From: Welwitschia mirabilis
Lineage: Eukaryota; Gnetophyta; Gnetopsida; Welwitschiales
Reading direction: 5' to 3'
Assembly: GCA_051453625.1 (NCBI GenBank)
Contig: JBOZIK010000001.1
Location: 235,996,945 to 236,060,944 of the forward strand
DNA: 64,000 nucleotides
Numbering within the stretch: the stretch's first letter is position 1; every line of letters starts with the position of its first letter. The translations under genes and the position numbers were made by a program. The notes under the pieces are model-generated. The model did no database searches, was not told the DNA's origin, and was given only the letters and a program-made list of their open reading frames with translations. Of the stretch, positions 25,440 to 37,655 are shown piece by piece.

Positions 25440-25810
25440 AATCCACAAATAATGGAGATTGTGGATGTTACTTTTATAATAGAAATAATTCCTATAAAAT
25501 TATTCAATATGGACTATATTAGAAAACCTTTTTAAATATGCATATATATAGTATAAAACCTATAATGAAAGTTAATGCCTAGATAGCATTAGAAAGAAAG
25601 ATATGATTCCCCTCTCTCCTATTTTTGAAATTAAAGAATTTAATGTTTAGGATATAGTTTTTATTAGGCCATTTCCTCTAACTTTTGAATACTAATGTAT
25701 ATTGGTTTACATAGACTAAGTTACTAAATAGTATGAAGTCATCCTAACTCGAATATGTATTATTAGAGTAGTTATGAGATTATTAAAAGAACATATTTTA
25801 TCTTGACTTA
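25440..25810 (+). pseudogene. Element G: integrase fragment
   Basis: About 25600-25760 in one frame reads IFEIKEFNV, then a stop, then DIVFIRPFPLTFEY and a VYID segment. This matches the start of the gypsy integrase core (Asp-x-Met-Gly-Pro-Phe-Pro ... Val-Asp-Tyr-Val). No HPQT-like block could be found beyond about 25.85 kb, so the domain is truncated or unrecognisable. Confidence 0.55.
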
Positions 25811-26477
25811 ACTATGTTAGTTATGATAACTAGTGAACTCAACTAGTTTAATATATAAAAAAATAATTTTTTACATATCTTTCATTAATTTTTTGGTTGA
25901 ATACTAATTGGGTTAAAACAATATTTTAAATAAGATGACATGTCTCCAAAAAGGGTGATATTTCATCTTATAATCTTATACTAAAAAGTTATATTTGGAA
26001 TAACATTTTAAAAATGTTAGAAAAAAGTTGTCCACTATTTATGTTGGTAATTTATTATAATAAAGAGTTGTAAAAGAGAAAATACACAAAAAAAAGACAA
26101 AGTATAAGACAAAGAACATGCCATTTCTAGTGATGTATCTCTTTTGGTTCTATAACATCCTTTGACTTTATCCTTATTCTAATATTTTTATTGATTTGTT
26201 ATGAATTTTTATCCCTCCTTTGAACTTGGTTTGACTTAAAGAGAGAGTTCCATAATGGGGCAATACCAAAACAAAAACAACAAGAGTAATTTATGAGTTT
26301 TACAACATAAGCCATTTTGGTTAAACTACTAGATTAAAATATCATACTATAAGCATGTAAGAATATGGAACTTTTGAGTGTCCATTAATCTATATTTTGT
26401 AGTGTATTATGTACTTATATACTATTTTTGTTACATGATTATTTTTCACAATATTATGTAATGAATAATTAGTTTTA

Positions 26478-26480
<3 letters not shown>

Positions 26481-26540
<60 letters not shown>
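26481..26540. repeat. (CA)30 microsatellite
   Basis: Thirty uninterrupted CA dinucleotides by direct count. It stands out because the surrounding sequence is otherwise diverged and AT-rich. Likely length-variable between individuals. Confidence 0.97.
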
Positions 26541-26544
<4 letters not shown>

Positions 26545-28423
26545 TTCTAATTTTTTAGATAAATTTATAAATTATTCAAAATTTAATTCAACAAATTATA
26601 TGGAATGTATAATGATTTTACATAATAATTGAATTTTTAATTATTAATGTATTTCAATTCTTTTTGAATTATTAATTTTTTATTAGTCTTAGCTTATGTT
26701 ATTTCAAATTTTCAATTATCTTAATTTTTAAGTAAATTAATTATTAATATTTTGTACCAACATGATGACACATCTTCTTAACATGAAATTTCAAGCTGAT
26801 AACGTAAGCTAAATGCTAACATTAATGTCATTAATTTTAAAGGAACTTTTAAGCTAGTATCTTTTTATATCATTGTATGCTATGCATATTAGACATAACT
26901 ATGTTTTTGATATAATTATTAACGTGAAATTTTACAATGGAAAACCTTCATACTAGTCTTGTTATTAGGATGATATATGTTGAGTTTATACATTAAAAAT
27001 CTTCATACTCTAAAAATATGATTATAGAAAGGATACATGTAAACATATCTCTTCTAGGTAGAACTTATGAAAACTAGTTTTTTAATATAGTACATTGTTT
27101 ATACTAGTTTTAAAAAAATAAATTATTTAAAAACTTACATGTTCTCATGGGGTGAATAACCTTTAGAATACATCATTTTCATTCTATTTATATATTAGCT
27201 CAAATTAATATATGTAATTCTCAAGAGTTAATAAATTAAAAATACTATGATTGATAATCTGTAAGCAAGCTAGACAATGGTATAAGATATACATATCTAG
27301 TATAATAGCATAACATATTTAAATATAAGTTTGAAGAAGTATTTTTCCTATTAAAAAACCACTCTATTGAGTTAATAATAAACTTATAAGGCATGCAACT
27401 AGATAATGATAATATATTACATGCATGTATATCAAAATTTATGATTAAATATAATCATAATTAGCTTAAACTATAAGTAAAGATGAGTTTTTAAAATGTA
27501 AAGATGCCTCGGTTTATTAAGATTATTAAATTACCACATTGATTTTTTTTATGTTATGTTTTAATAGGATAAAAATCTCACTTAGGAATAATTTTAAATA
27601 GTAACAATATTTGATTGACCTCAACATAAGTGGTTTATTTTAATGGTTTTGATTCAATACATGAAACTAAATAAACTATATAACTAATTTTTGTAATATG
27701 TTTTAAAATTATGTTGGTAATTACTTCTTGTTAAATAAAATAAAGTAATTAAGCTAAAATATTAAGTGAAAAAAATGTTGAAAAAATTATTTATAAAATT
27801 TAGGATTCCCATGTCTTTTTTAAAAATTAAATTATCCTTCTAAAATCTTGATTCCTAATACAACATTAATTCTTATCAAAAGTAATAAATGATGAAACAA
27901 AAGTTTAAATTTTAAACTTAATTCATGTCATAAGAATTTGCAACCATCTATTTTCAATAATTGATCAAGTACTAAAATTTATTTTTTCATCCATGAAAAT
28001 AAAATCTAGAGCATGTAATGTATGATGAAGCTTTATATTTTGGAAAAATGAACTTACCTTGAAAACTATGCCTTAACATCATCAATCCCTATCTAAGTAG
28101 ACTAATTATAACTATTCTTACTTCAACTAGTATTATCACCTATTTTTAAGATTTCACTAAGAGCCTAAGATAAGATGTTTTAAAGGTATAAATATTTTAT
28201 TATAAAGAAGATGCTCCATGATGTTTTATAAATAGAAAATAGAGATGAAGGCCTATCCTTCAATAAAGAGATAGTACTTACCATGTAAATGAAGTTAAGG
28301 AGTTCTATAACAATATGTTTTACTACTTGATGTGAAAATTATAAAGATTTCAAAGGAAGGGAAAAGATCATTTAACTCTTTCTTCAAAGGTAAAGGGAAT
28401 TTTTCATTTTTATTCAACCCCTT

Positions 28424-28434
28424 ATTTATAGAGC
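28424..28434 (-). promoter_or_regulatory. Minus-strand TATA-like core promoter
   Basis: Minus strand reads GGCTCTATAAATAAGGGGTT, the usual shape of a plant LTR TATA region. No LTR pair was identified around it. Confidence 0.4.
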
Positions 28435-29142
28435 CACAAATATTTATAATACATATGTTCATCCTTTTATATTAGATAGCAATTTAGCTATGCTTCATGT
28501 GTAACTAGATATTAAGCATGCCTTAAACAGATAAGACAAATTAATTATAAGTTTATTTTTAAGAAATAATTAGTATTTTATAGATTTATTATTAGAAATG
28601 TTTACACTTTCTCTCATGTTATAGATTCTTACTCCAGTTCTTTCTCTTATCTCTATGTTCTAAAAATAAAAAATAGTTAGTATTTATAACTTATTATTTA
28701 ATTATAAAATAAGAAAGAGGAAATTCTAAAAATCTCCCAATATTAACTCTTATTAGTGGAATTATTAGATATGTAAATAATAGTAAACCTTACAATGTAA
28801 AGTGTTGATATGGTAATGCCATATAAATCATAACAAACAAGAAAATTATAAGAGTCAAGAGGAATGAAAAGCTAGATTAGGAACCTAAGTGGTAAGTTAG
28901 AATTTCAAGATATAAATAAGAAAAAAAAATAAGAACAAAAAAGGTCATCATAGACATTATGCCAACAAAGGCCTAGAACACTATGTCCTGCTTCCTCTTA
29001 TGAGAAAATAAAATTGATTGAAATGGTATTAAGAAGACGTAAGAATTGGATTAAAGGGCTATGAATAGGATGAGAAAAAAATAATACGGAAATAATGCAT
29101 ACACTTGATAATCTTTAAAGGATATTAATCACTAGAGAAGAT

Positions 29143-29190
29143 TCCTTTCTTTCTTTCTTCCCCCCCTCTCTCTCTCACTCTCTCACACTC
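29143..29190. repeat. Pyrimidine-rich low-complexity tract
   Basis: A run of ttctttctttctt followed by cccccc and ctctct/cactctc units, nearly purine-free. Simple-sequence DNA; no other role can be shown. Confidence 0.9.
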
Positions 29191-30469
29191 ATATGTCCTT
29201 ATATGTAATGCTTTTATAATTAAGTACTAAAATATGTGTATTTTTAATTTATAAAAAATAACTTTATATGAATTCCTCTAAATTTTTAACCTACTTTAAA
29301 TACTAAGAATAATGTCTAGATTGTTTGAGGATGAAAATGAATAAGTCATTTCAAAAAATGTAGACACATTTTCTTTATATGGAAATATTTTAAAAGGATG
29401 AAAGTAAAAAATTACAAATGAAATGGAACTTTAAAAGATAGAAATTTTTCTTTTCTTTAAAATTTTAAACTTTAAAACAAACCATTCTAACAAATGAAAT
29501 ATATGTGCATGTAGTTGAGTGATTTGTAAGATTATTTTCTCATTTATTTTTAATTATGGATATATTACTTTTAGAACTTTTTTAAATTAAAGCATCTCTT
29601 ATAAATTTATTATACTAATATTTGCTAAGGGGATAGCTAGTAGTTAGTTGAAGGATGTACTTACACTTAAATGTTTATACATCTATACAAACACACANNN
29701 NNNNNNNNNNNNNNNNNNNNNNNNNNNNNNNNNNNNNNNNNNNNNNNNNNNNNNNNNNNNNNNNNNNNNNNNNNNNNNNNNNNNNNNNNNNNNNNNNACA
29801 CTTAAATGTTTATACATATATACACACACACACCCACCAAATTTACTATTAAAATATAATTTGTAAAGTTTAGTCTTCTACTTTCTAACATGTTATTAAA
29901 AAGGAATAATTCTTGTATTTCAATTATAGGTCATCTTAAGCTACCTAACTATTATGAAATATAAATACCACAATAAGACCAATTCCACCATCCAAGCTAG
30001 CAATGATATCATCATTTTTAGGATAAATGGGATGTTAAAGAAATGAATTATTAATTAATTTTACATCTTAAGGTTAAAGTCAATCTACCATGCAAAGCAT
30101 TAAAAGGGAGCTTAAGAAGACTAATTATTACATACCTAAATCCTACAGTCCAAGGATTTTTATCAATAATCCTTAGTTATTGACATGGATGTACCATTAT
30201 AATTTACATTTCTAATAAAGGCTATATAAGAAAATCCTACGTTATTTGTTAAACATGTTATCACTTAGATCTAATCCATTAATTCATCCAAATTTGTATG
30301 AGCTATCGTTCAATTAGAACTATATTATTCTAGGTCCATATTCACTATGGATATAAGGAAGACTTATATTATTCTAATATTTTCTCTTATCCCTTTCTAG
30401 GTATGAGGGAATTATTGATTCAAGATATATCTATACTTACCAAGCCTAATTACTAATTCTATATTATAG

Positions 30470-31077
30470 TGATGTTTGATATAGTATTGGTATTATTAGT
30501 AAATGCACATTAATCTATGATTGTATTTACCTTTGCTCCCATTATTAATAAAATTATAATTACTAGTTATGTACTAGTGCATTTCAAGTGTTCTTTCATA
30601 TATATCATTTATATCGATTTTATTAATGAATTATTAGGGTCTATATGATTAATTTATTATTATTTATGACATAGTTTATGTTATTCTAATTTTTTCTACA
30701 TTTCATTAAAGGATATAACATATCTAATCTCATAGCTTTCATGAGGTTTGAAATCTATAGTGAATAATTTATTACCTCTTAATGAATATATTTTGCACTT
30801 AGAATAATATCTTTAACTTATCTTTGACTTTCTTAGTATATTTTCTTATGAATAATCATTTCTAATTCCTAGAGAAGAGTCTAAAATACTTTAATTTTTA
30901 ATCATTTTTAAAAAACCATTTCCTATGAAAATACTTATCTAAAACACTTCTTAAATTTTTTGATAGCTCTAAAATACCTTTGTAGACTCTTAGAGAGAAT
31001 CATAATCAGGGTTAATTATACTATATAAGATGCTTAAATTTATTTATTCAAAATTAATGCCTAGATTTTAATAGATA
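30470..31077 (+). repeat. Element G: 3' LTR
   Basis: Partner of 20369-20983 (see there). It ends where LTR D begins at 31082. Whether D inserted in its very end or just after it cannot be told, because the outer LTR end is not fixed. Confidence 0.6.
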
Positions 31078-31081
31078 GTAT

Positions 31082-32607
31082 TGTTGTATTAATTTATGTA
31101 ATCCTTAAGTTGTTAAGCAAATCCTATAAATCAAGAATGCTTTCATAAAACACATACTAGTATAGACAATACTTAACCCACATGTTCTAATCCATTGAAG
31201 GCACTAGGCTAAAAGTTATAGAATTCATTTTTAATGAAGTATTTTTGTCTTTTTATATTAAAAAATGAAATAAGAATAATGCAAAAATATAATGCAAGAT
31301 ACATACTAATGCACTACTTATAAGTAAGATGTAAATGAAATAACTCTAAGTAATGAATCTATTTGACTATCAATCTTTCTATCATCAAGATCAACCTATA
31401 TAGCTTAGATCAATTAGGACAAATTATTACTTAATCCTAACTAGCATAAGTAATAAGGCATATCAAATAANNNNNNNNNNNNNNNNNNNNNNNNNNNNNN
31501 NNNNNNNNNNNNNNNNNNNNNNNNNNNNNNNNNNNNNNNNNNNNNNNNNNNNNNNNNNNNNNNNNNNNNNTAGCTTAGATCAATTAGGAGAAATTATTAC
31601 TTAATCCTAACTAGCATAAGTAATAAGGCATATCAAATAAAATACATATAAATGTAGCTTACTAAAACTACAAAAATTCAAGATGAAATGACATGCAAAT
31701 ACTTAAATTAATAATTCAACATATTAAAGGTTTCTCTTATAATCTATATTTATTATAAAGCTATTACAAAGTCATAACCAACATAAACTATAATAGAGAT
31801 ACAGATAATAATAGAAGTAAAGCAATCTTTTATTAATATCAAACAAAGCATCCACTTACAAAGGAGAAACGTCTAAATAAAGGATACATAGCTTTACACT
31901 AGGGAAGACTTCTCTCTATGGCATAGGATAAACCTCTTTTCCTTTAATCTCTCATCACAAGATTCTCAAGTATAAAAGATGAGTTTGAAAGTAAGGACAA
32001 GGGGGGTATTTATAGTTCCACATGCAATATTCTCAATCAAAAACCCTAAACATTAGAAATAAAATCGTAATAGCCCNNNNNNNNNNTAGACAATACTTAA
32101 CCCAAATGTTATAATCCATTAAAGGCACTAGGCTAAAAGTTATAGAATTAATTTTTAATGAAGTATTTTTGTATTTTTATATTAAAAAATGAAATAAGAA
32201 TAATTTTTATATTAAAATAGTTATTATCTTGAACATTTTCTAAATGATTATAGGAGATGATTTCTTACAATAAAAAATGACTCATCAGTTTCTAACCTCA
32301 GTCCATGATAGCATCCCTATTAGCTTTAATTATATGATCATCCAGTGACTGTCATTTAGACAACTATGTGGATGGCATTCTCTTAAGTACTTTAGTTAAT
32401 AAAATTATCCTTCTAGGTTATTATCTCTTCCTGAAAATGCTAAGTATCAGAATTAACTTGAAATGCCTTCAAATATGTTAAGGATTACATATTTCTATGA
32501 TCATTCTTTTGGTTCTTCATAATTATCAAAATTCCACTTAAACCTATCTAAATATCTTGCAAAATCACTTAAAATACTCCATCAAATACCTATAATTTGG
32601 CATCACA
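31082..32607 (-). repeat. Element D: 3' LTR (minus orientation)
   Basis: Plus strand starts tgttgtatt and ends ggcatcaca, with the same inverted ends as LTRs A and B and collinear internal blocks. The 100-N gap 31471-31570 is followed by a repeat of the preceding bases. A 10-N gap at 32077-32086 is followed by about 130 bases that belong about 0.9 kb earlier in the same LTR (31161-31275), so the join is suspect. Confidence 0.75.
32006..32015 (-). promoter_or_regulatory. TATA box in LTR D
   Basis: Minus strand GGAACTATAAATACCCCCC, matching LTR A in sequence and position. Confidence 0.6.
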
Positions 32608-32623
32608 TCATAGCTTCCCACTT
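32608..32623 (-). promoter_or_regulatory. Element D: polypurine tract
   Basis: Minus strand AAGTGGGAAGCTATGA directly before the LTR start TGTGATG. This is the expected place and composition for the plus-strand primer of an LTR element. Confidence 0.5.
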
Positions 32624-35600
32624 AGCCATATCACTCCCTGATAAAGAAGCAAATAACTACAACTTATGAGTTAAATTAACTAAGAAAAATAGTAACTAAG
32701 AAAATACAATTTTAGTTTAGAAAGCATATCATGTAGAATTAAATATCAAAATCTGATGAACTAGATGTATTATTTTGGTAGATTATATAATCGTATTATT
32801 ATCTTATATGTCGTCTAGATGATGGTGAAGATAATAAGCTTTAGAAAAAATCAGATGAAAAAATCAAATGCCTTTGATTATGAACATTAGAAAATAAAAT
32901 TAGAGAACTTAAAAATTATTTCATTTTCTTATTTAAAATGTTTAACACATCAAAAAGTAAAAATTAAATTTCATCTAAAAATGTTGTCAAAAGATATAAT
33001 CATAATAACTTAGATAAGTGATGTGCATATTTAATCAAGAATAGTAGTAACTCAAAATGATGTATATAAATTAATCTAAAAGTGTAAATACATTAAAAAT
33101 AATCATAATATTACTCCCCTTATCCAGCATTCTAGACCACATCTACAAGAAGATCCTGCAACTACTCTATTATGGCTTACTAAAGAAAACCAATAATGNN
33201 NNNNNNNNNNNNNNNNNNNNNNNNNNNNNNNNNNNNNNNNNNNNNNNNNNNNNNNNNNNNNNNNNNNNNNNNNNNNNNNNNNNNNNNNNNNNNNNNNNNN
33301 NNNNNNNNNNNNNNNNNNNNNNNNNNNNNNNNNNNNNNNNNNNNNNNNNNNNNNNNNNNNNNNNNNNNNNNNNNNNNNNNNNNNNNNNNNNNNNNNNNNN
33401 NNNNNNNNNNNNNNNNNNNNNNNNNNNNNNNNNNNNNNNNNNNNNNNNNNNNNNNNNNNNNNNNNNNNNNNNNNNNNNNNNNNNNNNNNNNNNNNNNNNN
33501 NNNNNNNNNNNNNNNNNNNNNNNNNNNNNNNNNNNNNNNNNNNNNNNNNNNNNNNNNNNNNNNNNNNNNNNNNNNNNNNNNNNNNNNNNNNNNNNNNNNN
33601 NNNNNNNNNNNNNNNNNNATAGTAGTAACTCAAAATGATGTATATAAATTAATCTAAATGTGTAAATACATCAAAAATAATCATAATATTACTCCCCTTA
33701 TCTATGGACTCCTAGCATTTTGGACTACATCTGCAAGAAGATCCTACAACTACTTTATTATGGCTTACTAAACAAAACCAATAATGCAAATGTCAAAAAT
33801 AATATGAAATCATAACTAGATTAGCACATTATATATATGTAGCATAGAATCTCAAAAAGACCCTCATAATTAAAATTTTTTCTCAAAAATATCATAGAAA
33901 TATGTCTTACCCTCCCCAAGTGAATCAATACATCTTGTATTATGATCATAAAAGAAGAAGTTGCTATCATCCAGGTTGTCATTTGGATGATAGACATAGG
34001 ATGATGATTAAAAAAGAAAGATTTGAAAAAACAGTGAAGTACAGGTAGAGTTAAATAGTTAATGATAATAATAATAAGATCTCAAAAGTTATCATGAAGT
34101 CTGAAAGATGGATAAAAGCTAAGAATCATCATTAAAAAATCATGGTAAAGTGAAAAGAACTTAAAGTAAGAGATAAGAATATTAATATTTAATAATGATA
34201 AGCCATCAAGTAGAAAGAAGCAATGCTAAGAAAATCCTCAAATTTGCTTGAACTCAAAATCATTTACAAGTAGCAAGTGAATGTGTTAAAACTCAAAATG
34301 ATGAAAAATATATCATCATAAATGAGAGGAATATCATATGTCAAAATGCTAACATAAGAATAAACCATATGAATAAAGACCATAATTGAAAACAAAAAGA
34401 TAATAAAAAAACTACCAAATGATTAAGTCCTAAAATATTGTATTAAAAAATTATAAAGATGACTTTGAAATACCATATAAAATGACTAAGAAAAATTAGA
34501 AGTAACAATGAATAACTAGGAACATGAAGAAGAGTATTTACCTATCCTAAATTCTAACCTAGTAAAGTCCCTTGATAGAAATCATAAAATAACATGATTA
34601 ATGATGCATGAGTTGATGTGAAAACTTCATAAAGTACCATTCAAATAGGTAATGATTATGATGATGTCAAGAAGATCTAATATTTTCAATCAATAAATGA
34701 TAAGATCAAAGGATTCCTATAAATTAACTCATCTACTCACACTCCAAAACACATTAGAGTCTTAAAAGTAAAATGATCATGTGGGAGTATTATATGTGTA
34801 ATGAGTCTAGCAAATAAGCAATGTCTTTGATAACACCAAGGATATCACTGATCTTTTAGCCTTTAAGTGATAATTATTTTCATGATGGGGGTAGTACAAC
34901 CATTTTTAGAGGAATAAAAACTTATGAAGCATAATCAAATGATCCCCTAGAGGAGTTCTCATAACTACTAATAATGTCAAATGTACCTCTTGGGAAAATT
35001 TACCCTAATGTGGTAGGACATCATGGTGACCATGTTTTAGCTCATATATAAAAGATCATGTTTATTTATTTCTCTCTCCTTTTCTATTTTCAAATAATAA
35101 ATCCAACATGACTAAGTACTCTTAAGGATGAGGGTGAAGCAATGAGATGAGGAGTAGGAGAAGACACACTTAAACAATAAAAGACTCATACCATTGAGAG
35201 AGAATATAAGAACTAAGACATATTACTTTAAAAATAAAGTTTATAAATATATAAATGTCTTAAGATTAGGTAAATCCAATCTTATACTTTGAAATTCCTA
35301 AGTTGAAGATTACTAGCCATGGCAACTTTATAAAATGATACATAAGTTAAGTTATAAGATGTTCAAGTGATAGCATGACATCCACCAAAGAAATAGACTA
35401 AGAAAGAATTTAGATAATGATAAGAGAAAAGTCCTCCTCATTAAAGAGGGATTTCAAGATAAGTGTTTCTATCATGTTCAAAGTTTAATTAATAGGTAAT
35501 TTATAGATTTTTAACCTTTACCATTAACTTTTTAAGTTTTTCTAGTGTTCCTATCAGAAATTTCAACTGATCCATTAGCATGTACTTTTTCTACGAGATA

Positions 35601-35799
35601 AGGATCTAATCGTTTAAGGGTTAACTTATTGTAAAAGATGCACTCAAGTATTATATAAAAGAACTAGTTAACTTGACTTAGATTTTTTATGAATTATTTT
35701 TTTTATCATGTTTAAACTTGACTTGGGATTTATTACTAAGTTGATGATGTATGGCATAGGTCTAGTTTTTATGTAAGTAATCAAGTTGGGCTAATTGAG
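32624..35799 (-). other. Element D: long spacer between integrase and 3' LTR
   Basis: About 3 kb with no recognisable frame. In Tat/Athila elements this position can hold an extra or envelope-like frame; nothing supports one here. It includes a 420-N gap (33199-33618) whose flanks (33045-33198 and 33619-33786) are about 150-base near-copies, the right one with 13 extra bases. Nested dyads lie at 32808-32840 and 33964-34006. Confidence 0.45.
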
Positions 35800-36560
35800 T
35801 CCTAATATTTTCATCTAAGTTCATAAGATTAAGTTGATAAGTAAATCAATAAAAGTTATAGCAAACATTGACTGATAAAATACAAACTTTTTTGAACATA
35901 AGTTCATAAGGTAAAAAGCTAATAGAATTTATTCAAGTAGTATAGTAAGTCCAAAGAATATCATCAAGTTTAGAAGCCTAAGTTTTCTTATGAATAGGGA
36001 TATGTTTTTAAAGCATCTTCTTAATTTACCTACTTGCATTTTTAGCTTAACCATTGGATTGAGGTTGATAAGCATAGACAATTCAATGTTTAATTCTAAT
36101 GGATAAGAAAAGTTTTCAAAAATGATATTTGATGAAATGAATCCCTTGATCACTAATTATGATTTTAGAAAAATAAAAATACCAAAAGATATGAGTTCAA
36201 ATGGAATTATAGATAGTTCAGATTTCAATTATGGCAGTAGGAATAGCTTCAACTCACTTAAATAGGGCCTATAAAGTTGATCCCCTAATAGTCAAAAGGT
36301 TCACATTCAAGGATATGATTAAAGAACATATTTTAAGAGAAAGTTAAGCTACCATAACATTAATAACACACCTTCTAGAAAAGTCAAAATAATTAATTAA
36401 AAGTATAGGTCAATAGAAACTAGAGTGGAGAATTTTTATTGTAGTCTTTTGACCATTAGAGTATTTCCCTCATATCCACAATGAAAAAGGTTAAGAATGT
36501 CATGCTTTTTCCATTCTCACACACATTTATGCATGATTTAATCTTTACACCTATGGTAAA
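35800..36560 (-). pseudogene. Element D: integrase remnant
   Basis: On the minus strand one frame reads AYQPQSNG, stop, AKNAS, matching the Pro-Gln-(S/T)-Asn-Gly-Gln-Ala hallmark with Gln turned into TAA. It continues IKKML, stop, KHIPIHKKT, stop (family Trp), ASKLDDILWTYYTT. Upstream are a GFISSNIIFENF-like match to the Ser-Asp-x-Gly-x-x-Phe block and a His-Cys-Gly-Tyr zinc-finger remnant near 36480. The 74-codon frame at 35929-36153 mixes this with a shifted frame. The stops fall at Gln and Trp positions. Confidence 0.8.
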
Positions 36561-36779
36561 GATGGGGCTTATTTTACTCATAATCCTCAATCCAATGAAA
36601 TTATGATTCTAATGCTAAGGTATTTTTATAGTAACAAGGTAATTCATAATGTTAGCATACCAAAAAGTAAGATGAAAAGAAGAGATGACATAGAGTTGTT
36701 TAGTAGCAAATATTTATTCATCAAGAAAGTAATCACTAATTAGAATTTTATTAATATAACAAGAAAGTGATCTACCACA

Positions 36780-37100
36780 CTATTATGTTTTCTAGCTTTA
36801 TTAATGATTTTAATATTAAATTCTTATATGATAAGTCTGGTACTAGAATATTTCTTACTTATAAGGTAATGTATAACTACATGATCCATGTAAACATTGG
36901 TATGGAAGCCAAAAGAATAGTATTTAAAATGATTAAGACAAAAGATAATAGGAAGCATTTCTTTTTCAGTTGTAGTATAATTTTTCTTAACCTTAAACAA
37001 AGCTCTACTAAGGTAAGATATGACTTTAAAACATTTTTCATATTTTTGATCAAGAACCCCATCCATAACAATGTTACGAGCATCACACATAAGTCAAAAA
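36780..37100 (-). pseudogene. Element D: RNase H remnant
   Basis: A continuous 88-codon minus frame (36824-37090) opens with MCDARNIVMDGVLDQK, matching the Cys-Asp-Ala-Ser...Gly-Ala-Val-Leu-Gly-Gln start of plant gypsy RNase H. It has YTTTEKEMLPIIF and VYMDHVVIHYL, i.e. the Thr-Thr-Glu-Lys-Glu and Thr-Asp-His blocks (Thr changed to Met). The plus frame at 36767-37174 is its antisense shadow. This is the cleanest gypsy domain in the window. Confidence 0.9.
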
Positions 37101-37655
37101 TCCTTAGTCAAATTAGGTCCCATTACAATAGGTTTAAAAGAAAATTTATCTTTAAGTATTTCAAAAGTAAGTAGGCATGAGCCATTCAAATAAAACTTAA
37201 GTTCTTTTTTAAGTAATAAGTAAAGGGGTTCACAAATGTTAACATATTCTAAAATAAAATAGTGATAGAAACTAGCATAACCAAGAAAATATATAACTTA
37301 TTTAACATCATATGGAGAGTCAAGATTTCTATAATACCAAATTTTATAGGATCCATCCTAATTTCCTCACTAGAAATCTAAAAACCTAAAATAATTCATT
37401 GTTGATAAGGAAAAAAACTTTTTTCCCAACTCAAGTGTAGTCCACTTTCTATACATCTATCTAAGAGTTTCTCTAACCTTTTCATGATTTATTCAAAATT
37501 TTCATTAAAGATTAAGAAGTCATTCATAAAGATCTTAATGAATTCCTCTATTATGTCATAAAAGATTCCTATCATTGCACACTAACACATTTAAGGGGTA
37601 TTACAAAGTTCAAAAGTCATTCTTTTAAAGGTAAAGGTTTCAAAACAGACAGTAA
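37101..37655 (-). pseudogene. Element D: reverse transcriptase, C-terminal part
   Basis: Collinear with 1-470 of element A. The catalytic box at 37516-37530 (minus) reads FMNDF followed by LIF. The first catalytic Asp is Asn, a G-to-A change relative to A. The domain stops at 37655, where the copia LTR begins, and resumes at 48460. Confidence 0.8.

Larger units (their letters stand above)
25860..30469. other. 4.6-kb interval inside element G with no gene seen
   Basis: Very AT-rich. It contains a long CA microsatellite (26481-26540), a pyrimidine tract (29143-29190) and a 100-N gap at 29698-29797 between CA-rich duplicated flanks. A minus-strand TATA near 28430 suggests a further inserted LTR fragment. 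No protein similarity recognised. Confidence 0.45.

Noticed and set aside
36877-37086. Minus-strand frame of 69 codons
   Set aside because: Out-of-frame shadow of the RNase H frame at 36824-37090.
36767-37174. Plus-strand frame of 135 codons, the longest without Ns
   Set aside because: It is exactly antisense to the clear RNase H/RT of element D, and its translation has no family resemblance.
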